This document shows positions 45,148 to 55,939 of a stretch of 64,000 nucleotides of DNA, in pieces. The number at the start of each line of letters is the position of its first letter. Position 1 is the first letter of the stretch. Origin of the DNA: Buchnera aphidicola (Uroleucon sonchi) (GTDB lineage: Bacteria; Pseudomonadota; Gammaproteobacteria; Enterobacterales; Enterobacteriaceae); NCBI RefSeq assembly GCF_011035165.1, contig NZ_CP047588.1, positions 124,001 to 188,000 of the forward strand, read 5' to 3'. The translations under genes were made by a program, and so were the position numbers. The notes under the pieces were generated by a model, which did not search any database, was not told the DNA's origin, and was given only the letters and a program-made list of their open reading frames with translations.

Positions 45148-46635
45148 ATGTTACTTTCTTTTTTAATTATCATTCCATTTTTAAGTAGTATTTTTTCTTT
45201 TTGTTTTTATAAAATAAAAAAAAATATGTCTCGTTGGATTGCTTTATCAGGAACAATTTTAATTTTATTAATTACGATCATCATATTCATTGATAATAAT
45301 AGTTTTTTGAATATTAAAAAGAATTTAATATGGAATCATCAATTAATTATACCCTGGATTACACGATTTGGCATTGAGTTTCATATCGCAATTGATGGAT
45401 TCTCGATCATTATGATTTTATTTTCTTTAATATTATCTATTATAGCTATAATATGTTCTTGGAATGAAATTAAGCAGAATGAAGGTTTTTTTTATTTTAA
45501 TTTTATGTTAGTGGTTACTGGTATTATGGGTATTTTTATGGCCTGTGATTTATTTTTATTTTTTTGTTTTTGGGAAATTATATTATTTCCAATGTATTTT
45601 TTAATTGTGCTATGGAGTAATCAAAATACAAAAAATAAAATTGTTATTGCTGCTAATAAGTTTTTTATATATGGACAAATATCTGGTTTAATATTATTGT
45701 CATCTATTTTATTAATAGTTTTAAGTTATTACAAAAGCACTAATATATTGACTTTTAATTATAATATATTATTGCACATGCATATTAATCAAAAAATAGA
45801 ATATATTGCAATGATAGGTTTTTTTTTAGCATTTATTATAAAAATGCCGATTGTGCCGTTTCACGGATGGTTACCAAATGTACATGCTAAATCTATTTCT
45901 TGTGGATCTGTTGAAATCATTGGTATATTATTGAAAACTGCTCCTTATGCATTAATAAGATATAATTTAATGTTATTTCCAAATGCCAGTAAGACATTTG
46001 CTCCAATAGCAATATTTTTAGGTTTATTTAGTATATTTTATGGAGCTTGGATAGCTTTTTCACAAGAAAATATTAAGAAATTTATTGCCTATTCTTCGAT
46101 TTCTCACATGGGATTAATTTTAATTGCTATTTATAGTACAAGTGAAATAGCGCTGCAAGGTGTCATAATTCACATTTTGTCAAGTAGTTTGACTTCTGCA
46201 GCTTTATGTATTGTATCTGGACAATTATGTAAATATTTTCAAACTCAAAATATTAATTCTATGGGAGGTTTATGGTCTCATATTTATTGGCTTCCAGGTT
46301 TATCTTTATTTTTTTCTTTATCAAATTTAGGAATTCCTGGAACTGGTAATTTTATTGGTGAATTTTTGATCTTATCTGGAATGTTCAAAATATTTCCATA
46401 TTTTGCAATTTTAGGAACAATTAGTATAATTTTTTCTTCTATTTATTCGTTAAATTTTATACAAAATATCTTTTATGGTTCATGTGCAAAACATAGTTCT
46501 GTTATATTTATTCAAAAAAGAATTTTATGCATATTGATAATAATAGCAATAATGATAATTTTCTTAGGTTTATATCCACAAGCTATTATAAATATTTCAT
46601 ATGATTCTATATATAATATTTATAAAAGAATTTAA
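45148..46635 (+). CDS. nuoM: NADH-quinone oxidoreductase subunit M
   Basis: Second antiporter-like subunit of the membrane arm, 495 residues (509 in E. coli). The pumping residues Glu144-equivalent (CFWEIILFPMYFL), the lysines in IIKMPIVPFHGW and GILLKTAPY, the histidine in SISHMGLILIAI, and the glutamate in GTGNFIGEF are kept. Two conserved positions differ: the histidine of the E. coli IAHGLS motif is serine (LSSSLT, around 46183) and the aspartate of HGWLPDAH is asparagine. The C-terminal tail is short. Confidence 0.96.
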   Translation: MLLSFLIIIPFLSSIFSFCFYKIKKNMSRWIALSGTILILLITIIIFIDNNSFLNIKKNLIWNHQLIIPWITRFGIEFHIAIDGFSIIMILFSLILSIIAIICSWNEIKQNEGFFYFNFMLVVTGIMGIFMACDLFLFFCFWEIILFPMYFLIVLWSNQNTKNKIVIAANKFFIYGQISGLILLSSILLIVLSYYKSTNILTFNYNILLHMHINQKIEYIAMIGFFLAFIIKMPIVPFHGWLPNVHAKSISCGSVEIIGILLKTAPYALIRYNLMLFPNASKTFAPIAIFLGLFSIFYGAWIAFSQENIKKFIAYSSISHMGLILIAIYSTSEIALQGVIIHILSSSLTSAALCIVSGQLCKYFQTQNINSMGGLWSHIYWLPGLSLFFSLSNLGIPGTGNFIGEFLILSGMFKIFPYFAILGTISIIFSSIYSLNFIQNIFYGSCAKHSSVIFIQKRILCILIIIAIMIIFLGLYPQAIINISYDSIYNIYKRI

Positions 46636-46669
46636 TTACTTAATTTTATAAATAAGGTTTTAATTAAAA

Positions 46670-48133
46670 ATGATAATAAATTTACAACAATTAACAGCTT
46701 TGCTGCCTTTGTTGATTATGATATTTACTGCAATGACAATAATGTTATCTATTGCTTATAATCGAAATCATTTTTTTGTTGTGTTATTAAGTATTTTTGG
46801 ATTAATCTTTTCATTTTTTTCTTTATATTTATTAATACCAATTTTACCTATAGATATTTATGGTTTATTTCATGTGACTCATTATTCTATTTTATATATG
46901 AGTATGATTATATTCTCTAGTATTAGTACCTGTATCTTTGGATATGAATGGTTAAAAAATTTTTCTTATAATAAAGAGGAATTTTATTTTTTGATTATTA
47001 TTGCTCATTTAGGAGCAATGTCATTAATTATATCTAATCACATGGCTTCATTTTTTATAAATATTGAAGTATTATCATTACCAATTTTCGGTTTAATTGC
47101 TTATTCGTCGTATCAAAAATATTCTTTAGAAGCTGCTTTAAAGTATATTATTTTATCTGGTGTATCATCTAGTTTTTTATTATTTGGTATAGCGTGGGTT
47201 TATTCAATTTCTGGATCGTTAAATTTTGCATCAATTATTCCTCTTGTGAATAGCCTTGCTTACCATGAAGAATTGATTGTATTATTTGGAATGAGTATGA
47301 TACTGTTATCAGTATTATTTAAACTATCTATTGTTCCATTTCATTTATGGACTCCTGATATTTATCAAGGCACTCCTGCGTCTGTATTATCTTTTTTTTC
47401 TACTGCAGGTAAAATTGCTATTTTTAGTATGTTATTAACTTTTTTATCACATATTTCTTATTCAAATAAAACAATACATTTTTTATTATCATTAATAATT
47501 GTTCTTTCGATGTTATTTGGAAATTTAATGGCTATTTTTCAAAATAATATTAAAAGATTATTTGGTTATTCTTCTATATCTCAAATAGGTTATCTTTTTA
47601 TTATATTTTTGGCATCAAATAAAAATTATTATTTTTCTTTAGAAGCTAGCGTAATATATCTTTATAGTTATCTATTTAGTAATATTGCATTTTTTGGTAT
47701 TATCAATTTGATAACTAATCATAATCAAACTAATAATGTAAATACATTACATAGATATCAAGGATTGTTTTGGTCTAATCCACTTATATCCATGATACTA
47801 ACTTTAGTTCTTTTATCTTTATCTGGTTTTCCTTTAACATTTGGATTTATTAGTAAATTTTATATATTATCTATTATCATTCATGAACATTTATGGATAA
47901 TAGGTTTAGTATTTTTAATTAGTACCTTGCTGGGTTTTTATTGTTATTTAAGAGTCATTTTAAATTTGTATTTACAACCATTACAACTAGTAAGTAATGA
48001 GATTAGTATATCTCGTCACTGGTTATATACTCCATCTGGAGTAATAATATTTATTTCAGGAATATTTTTATTGATTTTAGGCATGTATCCAAATCAATTA
48101 ATTAATTTAGTACAATTGTCTATAAAAGTTTAA
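46670..48133 (+). CDS. nuoN: NADH-quinone oxidoreductase subunit N
   Basis: Third antiporter-like subunit and last gene of the operon; 487 residues (485 in E. coli). NIEVLSLPIFGLIAY carries the glutamate of the proton channel, and KLSIVPFHLWTPDIYQGTP, FSTAGKIAIFSML, FGYSSISQIGYLF and LSLSGFPLTFGFISKF follow. All antiporter-like motifs look intact. A 174-base spacer leads to folC; no terminator hairpin was recognised in it. Confidence 0.97.
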   Translation: MIINLQQLTALLPLLIMIFTAMTIMLSIAYNRNHFFVVLLSIFGLIFSFFSLYLLIPILPIDIYGLFHVTHYSILYMSMIIFSSISTCIFGYEWLKNFSYNKEEFYFLIIIAHLGAMSLIISNHMASFFINIEVLSLPIFGLIAYSSYQKYSLEAALKYIILSGVSSSFLLFGIAWVYSISGSLNFASIIPLVNSLAYHEELIVLFGMSMILLSVLFKLSIVPFHLWTPDIYQGTPASVLSFFSTAGKIAIFSMLLTFLSHISYSNKTIHFLLSLIIVLSMLFGNLMAIFQNNIKRLFGYSSISQIGYLFIIFLASNKNYYFSLEASVIYLYSYLFSNIAFFGIINLITNHNQTNNVNTLHRYQGLFWSNPLISMILTLVLLSLSGFPLTFGFISKFYILSIIIHEHLWIIGLVFLISTLLGFYCYLRVILNLYLQPLQLVSNEISISRHWLYTPSGVIIFISGIFLLILGMYPNQLINLVQLSIKV

Positions 48134-48307
48134 TTTAATAATATTACTATGATATTAATCATAGATAAGACTTATGAAAATTGTTAAATTTAATATTTTA
48201 TATAATTCTAAAAAGTTATATATTAATATAATATCAATTCATCAATTATAAAAATATAATTTGAAAAACATTTAAAATATTATTTAATAAAAAAATAATA
48301 AGAGAAT

Positions 48308-49543
48308 ATGATCAATAAAAATGATTCTTTATCTGTTTGGCTTAAAAAATTAGAAAAATTAAACAAAAAAACAACATTTAATCTTAATCAATTAAAATGG
48401 ATTGCTAAAAAGTTAAATGTTTTATACTTGCAATCTTTTATCTTTACAGTAGCTGGAACGAATGGTAAAGGAACTACTTGTTTCATGTTAGAACAATTAT
48501 TATTACATTCAGGTTATCAAGTAGGATTGTATACATCGCCTCATTTATTTGATTATAAAGAAAGAATACGAGTCAATGGATTATTATTAAAAGAAGAAGA
48601 TCATATTTCTGCTTTTCAAAAAATAGAATTTATAAGAGATTCTATTGAACTAACGTATTTTGAATTTATTACACTTTCAGCATTAATATTATTTAAAAGA
48701 TATGAATTAGATTTTATAATATTAGAAGTAGGTTTAGGAGGAAGATTAGATGCAACTAATATTATTGATTCAGATATATCTATTATTACTAATATTGGCA
48801 TAGATCATATTGAATATTTAGGAAAAGATCGTGAAAGTATTGCATATGAAAAATCTGGTATTTTTAGAAGCAATAAAATTGCTATTATTGGAGAGACAGA
48901 TATTCCTAACTCTATGAATAAAATAGCTTTAAATACCAAAACAATATTAAAAAAAATTAATATAGATTGGTATTTTTATAAATATGATAAATATTGGAGC
49001 TTTATTCATTCTAATATTAAATTATATGACTTACCTATCACTCAAATACCATTATCTAGTGCAGCTCTTGCTTTATCTGCTATTTATTATTCTGGTTATT
49101 ACATTAATCAAAATGTCATAAGAAAGTTGCTTCCTTCTGTTCAATTATCGGGCAGGTTTCAAACTATTTCTATTTCTCCTCATGTTATTATAGATGTAGC
49201 TCATAATCCTCATGCTGCATTATATTTATCTCATAAATTAGATGAAATGCATATTATTGGTAAAATATATGCAGTAGTAGGAATATTAAAAGATAAAGAC
49301 ATTACAGGTATTATAAATCAATTAAAAAATAAAATTGATTATTGGTTAGTATCTCCATTAAAAAATGTTCGTACTGCAACTTCAATACAATTGAGAAATA
49401 TATTTCCTATTCATAATACATCAATCTTTAATAATATAAGTGAAGCTTATAAAAAAGCATATATAACAGCAAAAAAAGAAGATTTAATTTTAGTATTCGG
49501 TTCTTTTTTTACTATTTCAGAACTTTTTTCATTACATGTATAA
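48308..49543 (+). CDS. folC: Folylpolyglutamate / dihydrofolate synthase
   Basis: Adds glutamate to dihydropteroate and further glutamates to folates. The 411-residue Mur-ligase-type protein (422 in E. coli) has the P-loop VAGTNGKGTTCFMLEQ (about residues 47-62), GLYTSPHLFDYKERIRVNG, LEVGLGGRLDATNI, TNIGIDHIEYLG, the conserved YEKSGIFR with its lysine, and IIDVAHNPHA. It works in the same pathway as folA in this window. It is followed by cvpA, as in the E. coli folC-dedD-cvpA order with dedD lost. Confidence 0.96.
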   Translation: MINKNDSLSVWLKKLEKLNKKTTFNLNQLKWIAKKLNVLYLQSFIFTVAGTNGKGTTCFMLEQLLLHSGYQVGLYTSPHLFDYKERIRVNGLLLKEEDHISAFQKIEFIRDSIELTYFEFITLSALILFKRYELDFIILEVGLGGRLDATNIIDSDISIITNIGIDHIEYLGKDRESIAYEKSGIFRSNKIAIIGETDIPNSMNKIALNTKTILKKINIDWYFYKYDKYWSFIHSNIKLYDLPITQIPLSSAALALSAIYYSGYYINQNVIRKLLPSVQLSGRFQTISISPHVIIDVAHNPHAALYLSHKLDEMHIIGKIYAVVGILKDKDITGIINQLKNKIDYWLVSPLKNVRTATSIQLRNIFPIHNTSIFNNISEAYKKAYITAKKEDLILVFGSFFTISELFSLHV

Positions 49544-49567
49544 ATAATAAAATATATTAAAAATATT

Positions 49568-50019
49568 ATGCTTTTCTTAGATTATATTGTTATCTTAACT
49601 ATTATTAGTTCATTTTGTTTTGGTATATGCCGCGGGTTTAATCAAGAAGTAATTGCTTCTTTTTTTTGGTTTTTTAATTTTTATTTTTTTAGTAAATATA
49701 ATTATTTTTTTCATTTTTTTCACAATTCTATTCAAAATATTTTTTTAATAAATCATTTTTTCATATTTTTTATGATGATTTTTTTTTTATAATAAAACGT
49801 ACATTAAATTTTTATATAAAAAAAATTATTAAAAAAATGCATATTTCTTATTGGAATATTTTATTAGGAGGTATATTCGGAATTATTCGAGGTATAATAT
49901 TAGCGTGTTTTATTTTATTGATATTTAGCTATATTAGTCAAAAAAACTATAATTATTATATTAATCATTCTATATTAATTAATAGATTTATAATATGCAC
50001 AATGTTTTTATTATATTAA
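49568..50019 (+). pseudogene. cvpA: CvpA-like membrane protein, frame broken at T10
   Basis: Two adjacent reading frames together match CvpA, a small inner-membrane protein (162 residues in E. coli) linked to colicin V production and envelope integrity. The first part (49568-49792) starts MLFLDYIVILTIISSFCFGI then RGFNQEV, as in CvpA. It stops right after a T10 run at 49779-49788. Inserting one T there joins it to the second frame, giving about 150 residues including WNILLGGIFGIIRGIILACF, the conserved C-terminal helix region. The gene could be decaying, rescued by slippage, or misread by one base. The position after folC supports the identification. Called pseudogene because the frame as given is broken. 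Confidence 0.8.
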
Positions 50020-50020
50020 A

Positions 50021-50062
50021 CTAAGCACATTATTGTTAATGTCAAAATTATAGTGTGCTTAG
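50021..50062. terminator. Bidirectional terminator between cvpA and prs
   Basis: CTAAGCACA (50021-50029) and TGTGCTTAG (50054-50062) are perfect complements, and the stem extends inward by four more pairs including one G:T. It sits between two convergent genes, 2 bases after the cvpA stop. On the prs (minus) strand it is followed by a T-rich run, as expected of an intrinsic terminator. Confidence 0.75.
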
Positions 50063-50088
50063 AATAAATTGTATTTTCAAAAAGTATA

Positions 50089-51048
<960 letters not shown>

Positions 51049-51056
51049 TCATTTTA

Positions 51057-51077
51057 TTCAAAAATAATATTTTTGAA
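51057..51077. repeat. Perfect palindrome in the prs leader
   Basis: TTCAAAAATA-A-TATTTTTGAA has 10-base perfect arms and a single central base, 21 bases upstream of the prs start. It could be an operator or, in RNA, a small hairpin near the ribosome-binding site. In E. coli prs is controlled by PurR, but this sequence does not resemble a PurR box. The A+T content means chance cannot be excluded. Confidence 0.35.
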
Positions 51078-51128
51078 AATTTTAATAAATAAATTTATAT
51101 TAAGAGATTGTTTAATCAAAACATATTA

Positions 51129-51998
51129 TTAATTAAACATTTTATGTAATGGTGAAATATTAACACTTTTCGTAATAAAGCTTGTTGTATCTTTTGGTAT
51201 TAGTTTAAATATTTTTTGTGCAGATTGTTTATCATTAAATTCAGAAAATATACAAGAACCGGTCCCTGTCATTCGAAATGGAGCATATGAAGATAATATA
51301 GAAATTAATTTTTTTATTTTAATAAATTTATTTTTTGCTATATCTTCAAAAACGTTTTTGAATGGTAAATGCAATAGTTCTTGAATAGATTTTTTAGAAC
51401 TATATTGCATTAAACTAAGATTTTCAAACATGTTTTTTGTTGAAATAGTAGTATTAGGATAGACTATTAAATACCATTTTTCTTGCGTTTGAATCGGATG
51501 AAATATATCGCCTATTCCTTCAATAATAGCTGTTTTTCCCATAATAAAACCAGGTATATCTGATCCTATTTCTAGACTGAATAAAGATAATTCTTCTAAA
51601 GTGAATTGTGTATTCCATAATTGATTCAATAGAATTAATGTAGTTGCTGCATTAGATGATCCCCCTCCTAATCCACTGCCTATAGGTATATTTTTTTTTA
51701 AAAATATTTTTGCCCCATTTAGAGAATTATGTAATCTTTTATAAAAAATTCCTTTCTGTTTTAATAATTTAGCAGCAGTAATAATACTGTTTTTTTTATT
51801 TAAAAGATTTTTGTTTTTAGTAAATAATTCAATATAACCTGTGTTATTAGGAATAATTTTTAATGTGTCTCCGTAATTTAGAAATTGAAATAATGTTTGT
51901 ATATTATGATATTTATTTGAACGTATACCTGTGACATATAAAAACAAATTAATTTTTGCAGGTGATGGCCACCATGTATAGATTGTTTTAATTTTCAT
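51129..51998 (-). CDS. ispE: 4-diphosphocytidyl-2-C-methyl-D-erythritol kinase
   Basis: GHMP kinase of the MEP isoprenoid pathway. The 289-residue protein (283 in E. coli) has WPSPAKINLFLYVTGIR at the N-terminus, the glycine-rich ATP loop PIGSGLGGGSSNAATTLILL (about residues 100-119), the aspartate in SLEIGSDIPGFIMGK and RMTGTGSCIFSEF near the end. lolB and hemA, close by in E. coli, are absent. It is divergent from prfA. Confidence 0.96.
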   Translation of the reverse strand: MKIKTIYTWWPSPAKINLFLYVTGIRSNKYHNIQTLFQFLNYGDTLKIIPNNTGYIELFTKNKNLLNKKNSIITAAKLLKQKGIFYKRLHNSLNGAKIFLKKNIPIGSGLGGGSSNAATTLILLNQLWNTQFTLEELSLFSLEIGSDIPGFIMGKTAIIEGIGDIFHPIQTQEKWYLIVYPNTTISTKNMFENLSLMQYSSKKSIQELLHLPFKNVFEDIAKNKFIKIKKLISILSSYAPFRMTGTGSCIFSEFNDKQSAQKIFKLIPKDTTSFITKSVNISPLHKMFN

Positions 51999-52092
51999 TG
52001 AATAATATATAAAAAGATTTTAATGTAAATATTAATTAAAATTACAATGAGATGATTTGCAATGATATAATTTTACAATATAAATATTTTTA

Positions 52093-52116
52093 TTAATGTA
52101 AGAATCATTACATTAA
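52093..52116. promoter_or_regulatory. Operator-like inverted repeat between ispE and prfA
   Basis: TTAATGTAA-GAATCA-TTACATTAA: perfect 9-base arms around a 6-base spacer, in the divergent spacer, 95 bases before ispE and 93 before prfA. The inner geometry TGTAA-N6-TTACA matches that of CRP-type sites (TGTGA-N6-TCACA) with one change per arm. Whether any CRP-like regulator exists in this genome cannot be seen here. Confidence 0.4.
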
Positions 52117-52208
52117 AATGTTTTATTATCATATTAAATGATATTTATAAACAATTATTTTATTTTAATTAAAAATATTTTACGCAATACTTTTATTATA
52201 AGGATTTT

Positions 52209-53294
52209 ATGAATAATTCTATTTTAAATAAATTAAAATCTTTGCGTGATCGCTATCAAGAACTTGAATATATGCTTGCTCAGCAGGACACTATTACTAA
52301 TAGAGAATATTTTAAAACTTTATCTAAAGAGTATTTAAAATTATCTAAAATTATGAAAAATTTTATTCAATGGGAAGAATTACATCATGACATCCAAAAT
52401 ATTAAAATTTTGTTAAATGATATAGAAATGCAAGAAATAGCTAAAGAAGAATTATATGTATTGCATCAAAAAAAAAATATTTTAGAAAAAAAAATAAATA
52501 TTTTATTATTGCCTGAAAACCCTAATGACCAACATAGTTGTTTTGTTGAAATTAGATCAGCTACTGGTGGAGATGAATCTGCAATTTTTGCTGGTGAATT
52601 ATTTAGAATGTATTCCAGGTATGCTGAACTTTGTGGATGGAAATCAGAAATTATATATACGAGTGAAAGTGAAAAAGGAGGATTTAAAGAAATTATTTTA
52701 AAAATTAAAGGAAAAGGTGCATGTGGCCGCTTAAAATTTGAATCAGGGGGGCATCGTGTGCAACGAGTTCCAGAAACAGAATCACAAGGGAGAATACATA
52801 CTTCTACTTGTACTGTAGCAGTCATGCCGGTTATTCCTCAAGCTGAAAAAGCAGAAATTAATTCATCTGATTTAAAAATTGATACTTTTCGCTCTTCCGG
52901 TGCTGGTGGTCAGCATGTTAATACTACTGATTCTGCTATTAGAATTACACATCTTCCTACTGGACAAGTGGTAGAATGTCAAGATGAACGTTCACAACAT
53001 AAAAATAAAGCTAAAGCATTATCTATTTTATCTGCACGTATTTATGCAGCTCAATTAGAAAAAATACATCAAGAAAATTCTTCAATAAGAAAAGTATTAT
53101 TAGGTAGCGGAAGTAGATCAGATAGAAATAGAACATATAATTTTCCTCAAAATCGAATCACAGATCATAGAATTAATTTAACTATTTATAAATTAGATGA
53201 AGTATTACAAGGAAAATTAGATGTTCTTATTGATCCGATAAGCCAAGAATATCAAGCAGATTTATTATCTTCTTTATCACAAGAAAAAATATGA
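52209..53294 (+). CDS. prfA: Peptide chain release factor 1
   Basis: Ends translation at UAA and UAG. The 361-residue protein (360 in E. coli) has the N-terminal helical domain, the stop-codon-reading PxT motif as [14 protein letters not shown], and the catalytic GGQ in [17 protein letters not shown] (about residue 234), then [11 protein letters not shown] and [20 protein letters not shown]. An AAGGA site precedes the ATG. Its last codons overlap prmC, whose product methylates the GGQ glutamine. Confidence 0.98.
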   Translation: MNNSILNKLKSLRDRYQELEYMLAQQDTITNREYFKTLSKEYLKLSKIMKNFIQWEELHHDIQNIKILLNDIEMQEIAKEELYVLHQKKNILEKKINILLLPENPNDQHSCFVEIRSATGGDESAIFAGELFRMYSRYAELCGWKSEIIYTSESEKGGFKEIILKIKGKGACGRLKFESGGHRVQRVPETESQGRIHTSTCTVAVMPVIPQAEKAEINSSDLKIDTFRSSGAGGQHVNTTDSAIRITHLPTGQVVECQDERSQHKNKAKALSILSARIYAAQLEKIHQENSSIRKVLLGSGSRSDRNRTYNFPQNRITDHRINLTIYKLDEVLQGKLDVLIDPISQEYQADLLSSLSQEKI

Positions 53295-54121
53295 ATATTC
53301 AAAAATGGATTAAATATTGGATGAAAAAATTATGTTATTCTGATAATCCTCAATATGAAGCTAGATTATTATTATCGTATGTGACAAAATACACTTATAG
53401 TTTCATTCTGCAATCAGATGAAATTATTTTAACAAAAAAACAGTATAAATTATTAAATCATTTTATTTATCGTAGATCTTTAGGAGAACCTATTGCTTAT
53501 ATAATAAAAGAAAAAGAATTTTGGTCTTTGTCTTTATCTGTTTCATATGATACTCTTATTCCAAGGCCTGATACAGAAATTTTAGTAGAAACAGCGCTAT
53601 CTAAGATTCATAATCCTTCTGCTCTTATTCTTGATTTAGGCACTGGATGCGGAGCAATTGCTTTAGCTTTATCAAGCATCTGTTCTGATTGGCAAATTGT
53701 TGGTGTTGATAAATCAGAACAAGCTATTAAAATAGCTAATTTAAATGCATTAAAATTAAATTTTAAAAATATTTCTTTTTTTTATAGTGATTGGTTTTCA
53801 AATATTCATAATAAATTTCATATTATTATTAGCAACCCACCATATATTAGTGCAAAAGAAATAAAATTTTTAAAAAAAGATATTTTTTTTGAACCCATTA
53901 GTGCTTTAATTGCTGCTCAAAATGGTTTATCAGAAATTAAAAAGATTATAAAACAATCGAAATATTATTTATTTTTTGGAGGTTGGTTATTAATAGAACA
54001 TGGATGGAAACAAAAATTATCAGTACAATATTTATTTAAACAATATAATTTTTGTGCAATACAATCTTATCAAGATTATGGAGGCAATGATCGTGTAACT
54101 ATAGGACAATATAATAAATAA
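53291..54121 (+). CDS. prmC: Release factor glutamine methyltransferase (HemK)
   Basis: N5-methylates the glutamine of the GGQ motif of release factors. The 276-residue protein (277 in E. coli) has the N-terminal helical domain with [22 protein letters not shown], the SAM-binding [15 protein letters not shown] (about residues 113-127) and the NPPY active-site motif (about 182). It overlaps prfA by 4 bases, so enzyme and substrate are made together. Confidence 0.97.
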   Translation: MNIQKWIKYWMKKLCYSDNPQYEARLLLSYVTKYTYSFILQSDEIILTKKQYKLLNHFIYRRSLGEPIAYIIKEKEFWSLSLSVSYDTLIPRPDTEILVETALSKIHNPSALILDLGTGCGAIALALSSICSDWQIVGVDKSEQAIKIANLNALKLNFKNISFFYSDWFSNIHNKFHIIISNPPYISAKEIKFLKKDIFFEPISALIAAQNGLSEIKKIIKQSKYYLFFGGWLLIEHGWKQKLSVQYLFKQYNFCAIQSYQDYGGNDRVTIGQYNK

Positions 54122-54265
54122 CATTGTATTATGTTTTATAAAATTGAAATGTTTTATTAACAAAAATTAAAAAAAATGTTATATTTTAATATTAAGTATA
54201 TTAATTTTATATAATATATATTATCTCAATTATTATTATTTTAACACATTATCACGACAAATAAT

Positions 54266-55075
54266 ATGAAATCTCTTTCTAATATTGATTTTTCTAAATT
54301 ATCACTTTTGGATTCTATTATTATTTCTTCTCAAGCTATTCGAGAAGATTTTCCTGCGCATTGTGTTTTATCTGAATTGCAAAATAGAATAAAAGAAGCT
54401 AAATCTTATGTATCATCAGAATATGAACCTAGTAAAAAATTAGAAAAATTATTGAAATTGTTTTATATTCATTGGAATTTCGGTAGTGCCAATGGTATTT
54501 ATAAACTTTCAGATGTGATATGGATTGATAATGTTTTAAAAACACGTCAAGGAACAGCAGTATCTCTTGGAGTACTTTTTTTACATATTGCTCAAGAATT
54601 GCAATTACCATTGAATCCAGTAGTATTTCCGACACAACTTATTTTAAGAGCAGATTGGATTAATGAGAAAAAATGGCTCATTAATCCATTTAATGGAGAT
54701 ATTTTAGATAAACATACATTAGAAGTATGGTTAAAAGGTAATATCAGCCCTACAGCAGAATTATATGAAAATGATTTATATAAATCTGAATCTATTACTG
54801 TAATCTGTAAAATGTTAAATACATTAAAATCTGCATTAATGGAAGAAAAAAATATGGAATTAGCATTAAATGTGACTAATTTATTATTACATATTAATCC
54901 TAATGATCCATATGAAATACGTGATCGTGGATTAATATATGCACATTTAGAATGTAATCATGTAGCATTGACGGATTTAATTTATTTTGTAGAACATTGT
55001 CCGGATGATCCTGTGAGTGAGATTATTAAAATTCAAATACATTCTATTGAACAAAAAAAAAATATATTACACTAA
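54266..55075 (+). CDS. sirB1: SirB1 family protein (YchA)
   Basis: A 269-residue protein, the same length as E. coli YchA/SirB1, with an N-terminal transglutaminase-like domain (about residues 30-175, containing RQGTAVSLGVLFLHIAQEL and NPFNGDIL) and a C-terminal tetratricopeptide-like part (LLHINPNDPYEIRDRGLIY). Its biochemical role is unknown; the family is widespread beside prfA and prmC. The position prfA-prmC-sirB1 matches E. coli. It converges on nadE with 7 bases between them. Confidence 0.9.
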   Translation: MKSLSNIDFSKLSLLDSIIISSQAIREDFPAHCVLSELQNRIKEAKSYVSSEYEPSKKLEKLLKLFYIHWNFGSANGIYKLSDVIWIDNVLKTRQGTAVSLGVLFLHIAQELQLPLNPVVFPTQLILRADWINEKKWLINPFNGDILDKHTLEVWLKGNISPTAELYENDLYKSESITVICKMLNTLKSALMEEKNMELALNVTNLLLHINPNDPYEIRDRGLIYAHLECNHVALTDLIYFVEHCPDDPVSEIIKIQIHSIEQKKNILH

Positions 55076-55082
55076 ATAAAAT

Positions 55083-55886
55083 TTATTGAGTAATTGGTAA
55101 ACAACGTTTATGTAATGTTTTAAAGTAGATTTCTTCTATTTTTTTTTGTATTTTACAATCTATTTTTTTTCCTTCTAAGTAGGAATCAATAGAATTGTAC
55201 GTAATTCCTAAAACAGATTCATCATCTTGTTGCGGATGATTATCTTCTAAATCAGCCATAGGTTTTTTAAAATATAGATTTTTGGGAGAATGTAATTCTT
55301 GTAATAATAAACGACCTTGTCTTTTATTTAACTTATAAATAGGATTAATATCTGTTCCACCATCTCCAAATTTTGTAAAAAATCCAGTTAAATGCTCTGC
55401 TGCATTTCCTGTTCCAACAACCAGACCTTGATTCATGGCAGCAATACTATATTGTACTTTCATTCTTTCGCGAGCTTTTTCATTACCGCGTACATAATCT
55501 GATATAATAATTCCTGATTTTTGTAAAGATTTTTCGCTTCTTAAGATTGATGGTTTAATGTTAATATTAAAAATTTGATCTGGTTTAATAAAATTTATTG
55601 CATCCTGACAGTCTTGTTCATCAGTTTGTATTCCATATGGCATTCTGACTGCAATAAATTTATAATTAATATTTTTTGTCTCATATCTTAATTGTTGAAC
55701 AGTAATTTGGCATAATTTTCCTGTTAATGTAGAGTCTTGTCCTCCACTAATACCAACTATTAAAGATCTTAAAGTAATATTGTGTAGCAAATAATTTTTT
55801 AAAAAATTAACACAATTTTTAATTTCTATTTTAGGTATAATTTTTGGTTTAACTCCCATTAATTTTATAATTTCTTTTTGTATCAT
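55083..55886 (-). CDS. nadE: NH3-dependent NAD+ synthetase
   Basis: Last step of NAD synthesis, amidating deamido-NAD with ammonia. The 267-residue protein (275 in E. coli) has the ATP-PPi motif [13 protein letters not shown] (about residues 45-57), [52 protein letters not shown] and [16 protein letters not shown]. The last eight or so residues of the E. coli protein are missing; it ends at LPITQ. No glutaminase domain is attached. It is divergent from ackA with only 53 bases between the starts. Confidence 0.95.
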   Translation of the reverse strand: MIQKEIIKLMGVKPKIIPKIEIKNCVNFLKNYLLHNITLRSLIVGISGGQDSTLTGKLCQITVQQLRYETKNINYKFIAVRMPYGIQTDEQDCQDAINFIKPDQIFNINIKPSILRSEKSLQKSGIIISDYVRGNEKARERMKVQYSIAAMNQGLVVGTGNAAEHLTGFFTKFGDGGTDINPIYKLNKRQGRLLLQELHSPKNLYFKKPMADLEDNHPQQDDESVLGITYNSIDSYLEGKKIDCKIQKKIEEIYFKTLHKRCLPITQ

Positions 55887-55939
55887 AATAATCTCGTAAT
55901 CATTGAAAAATTAATTTTTAAAAGTGCTAGATTAACATA

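Noticed and set aside
52751..52765. RF1 stop-codon motif PET instead of the PAT of E. coli.
   Set aside because: PxT with Glu in the middle is common in bacterial RF1 proteins; it gives no reason to suspect altered stop reading.
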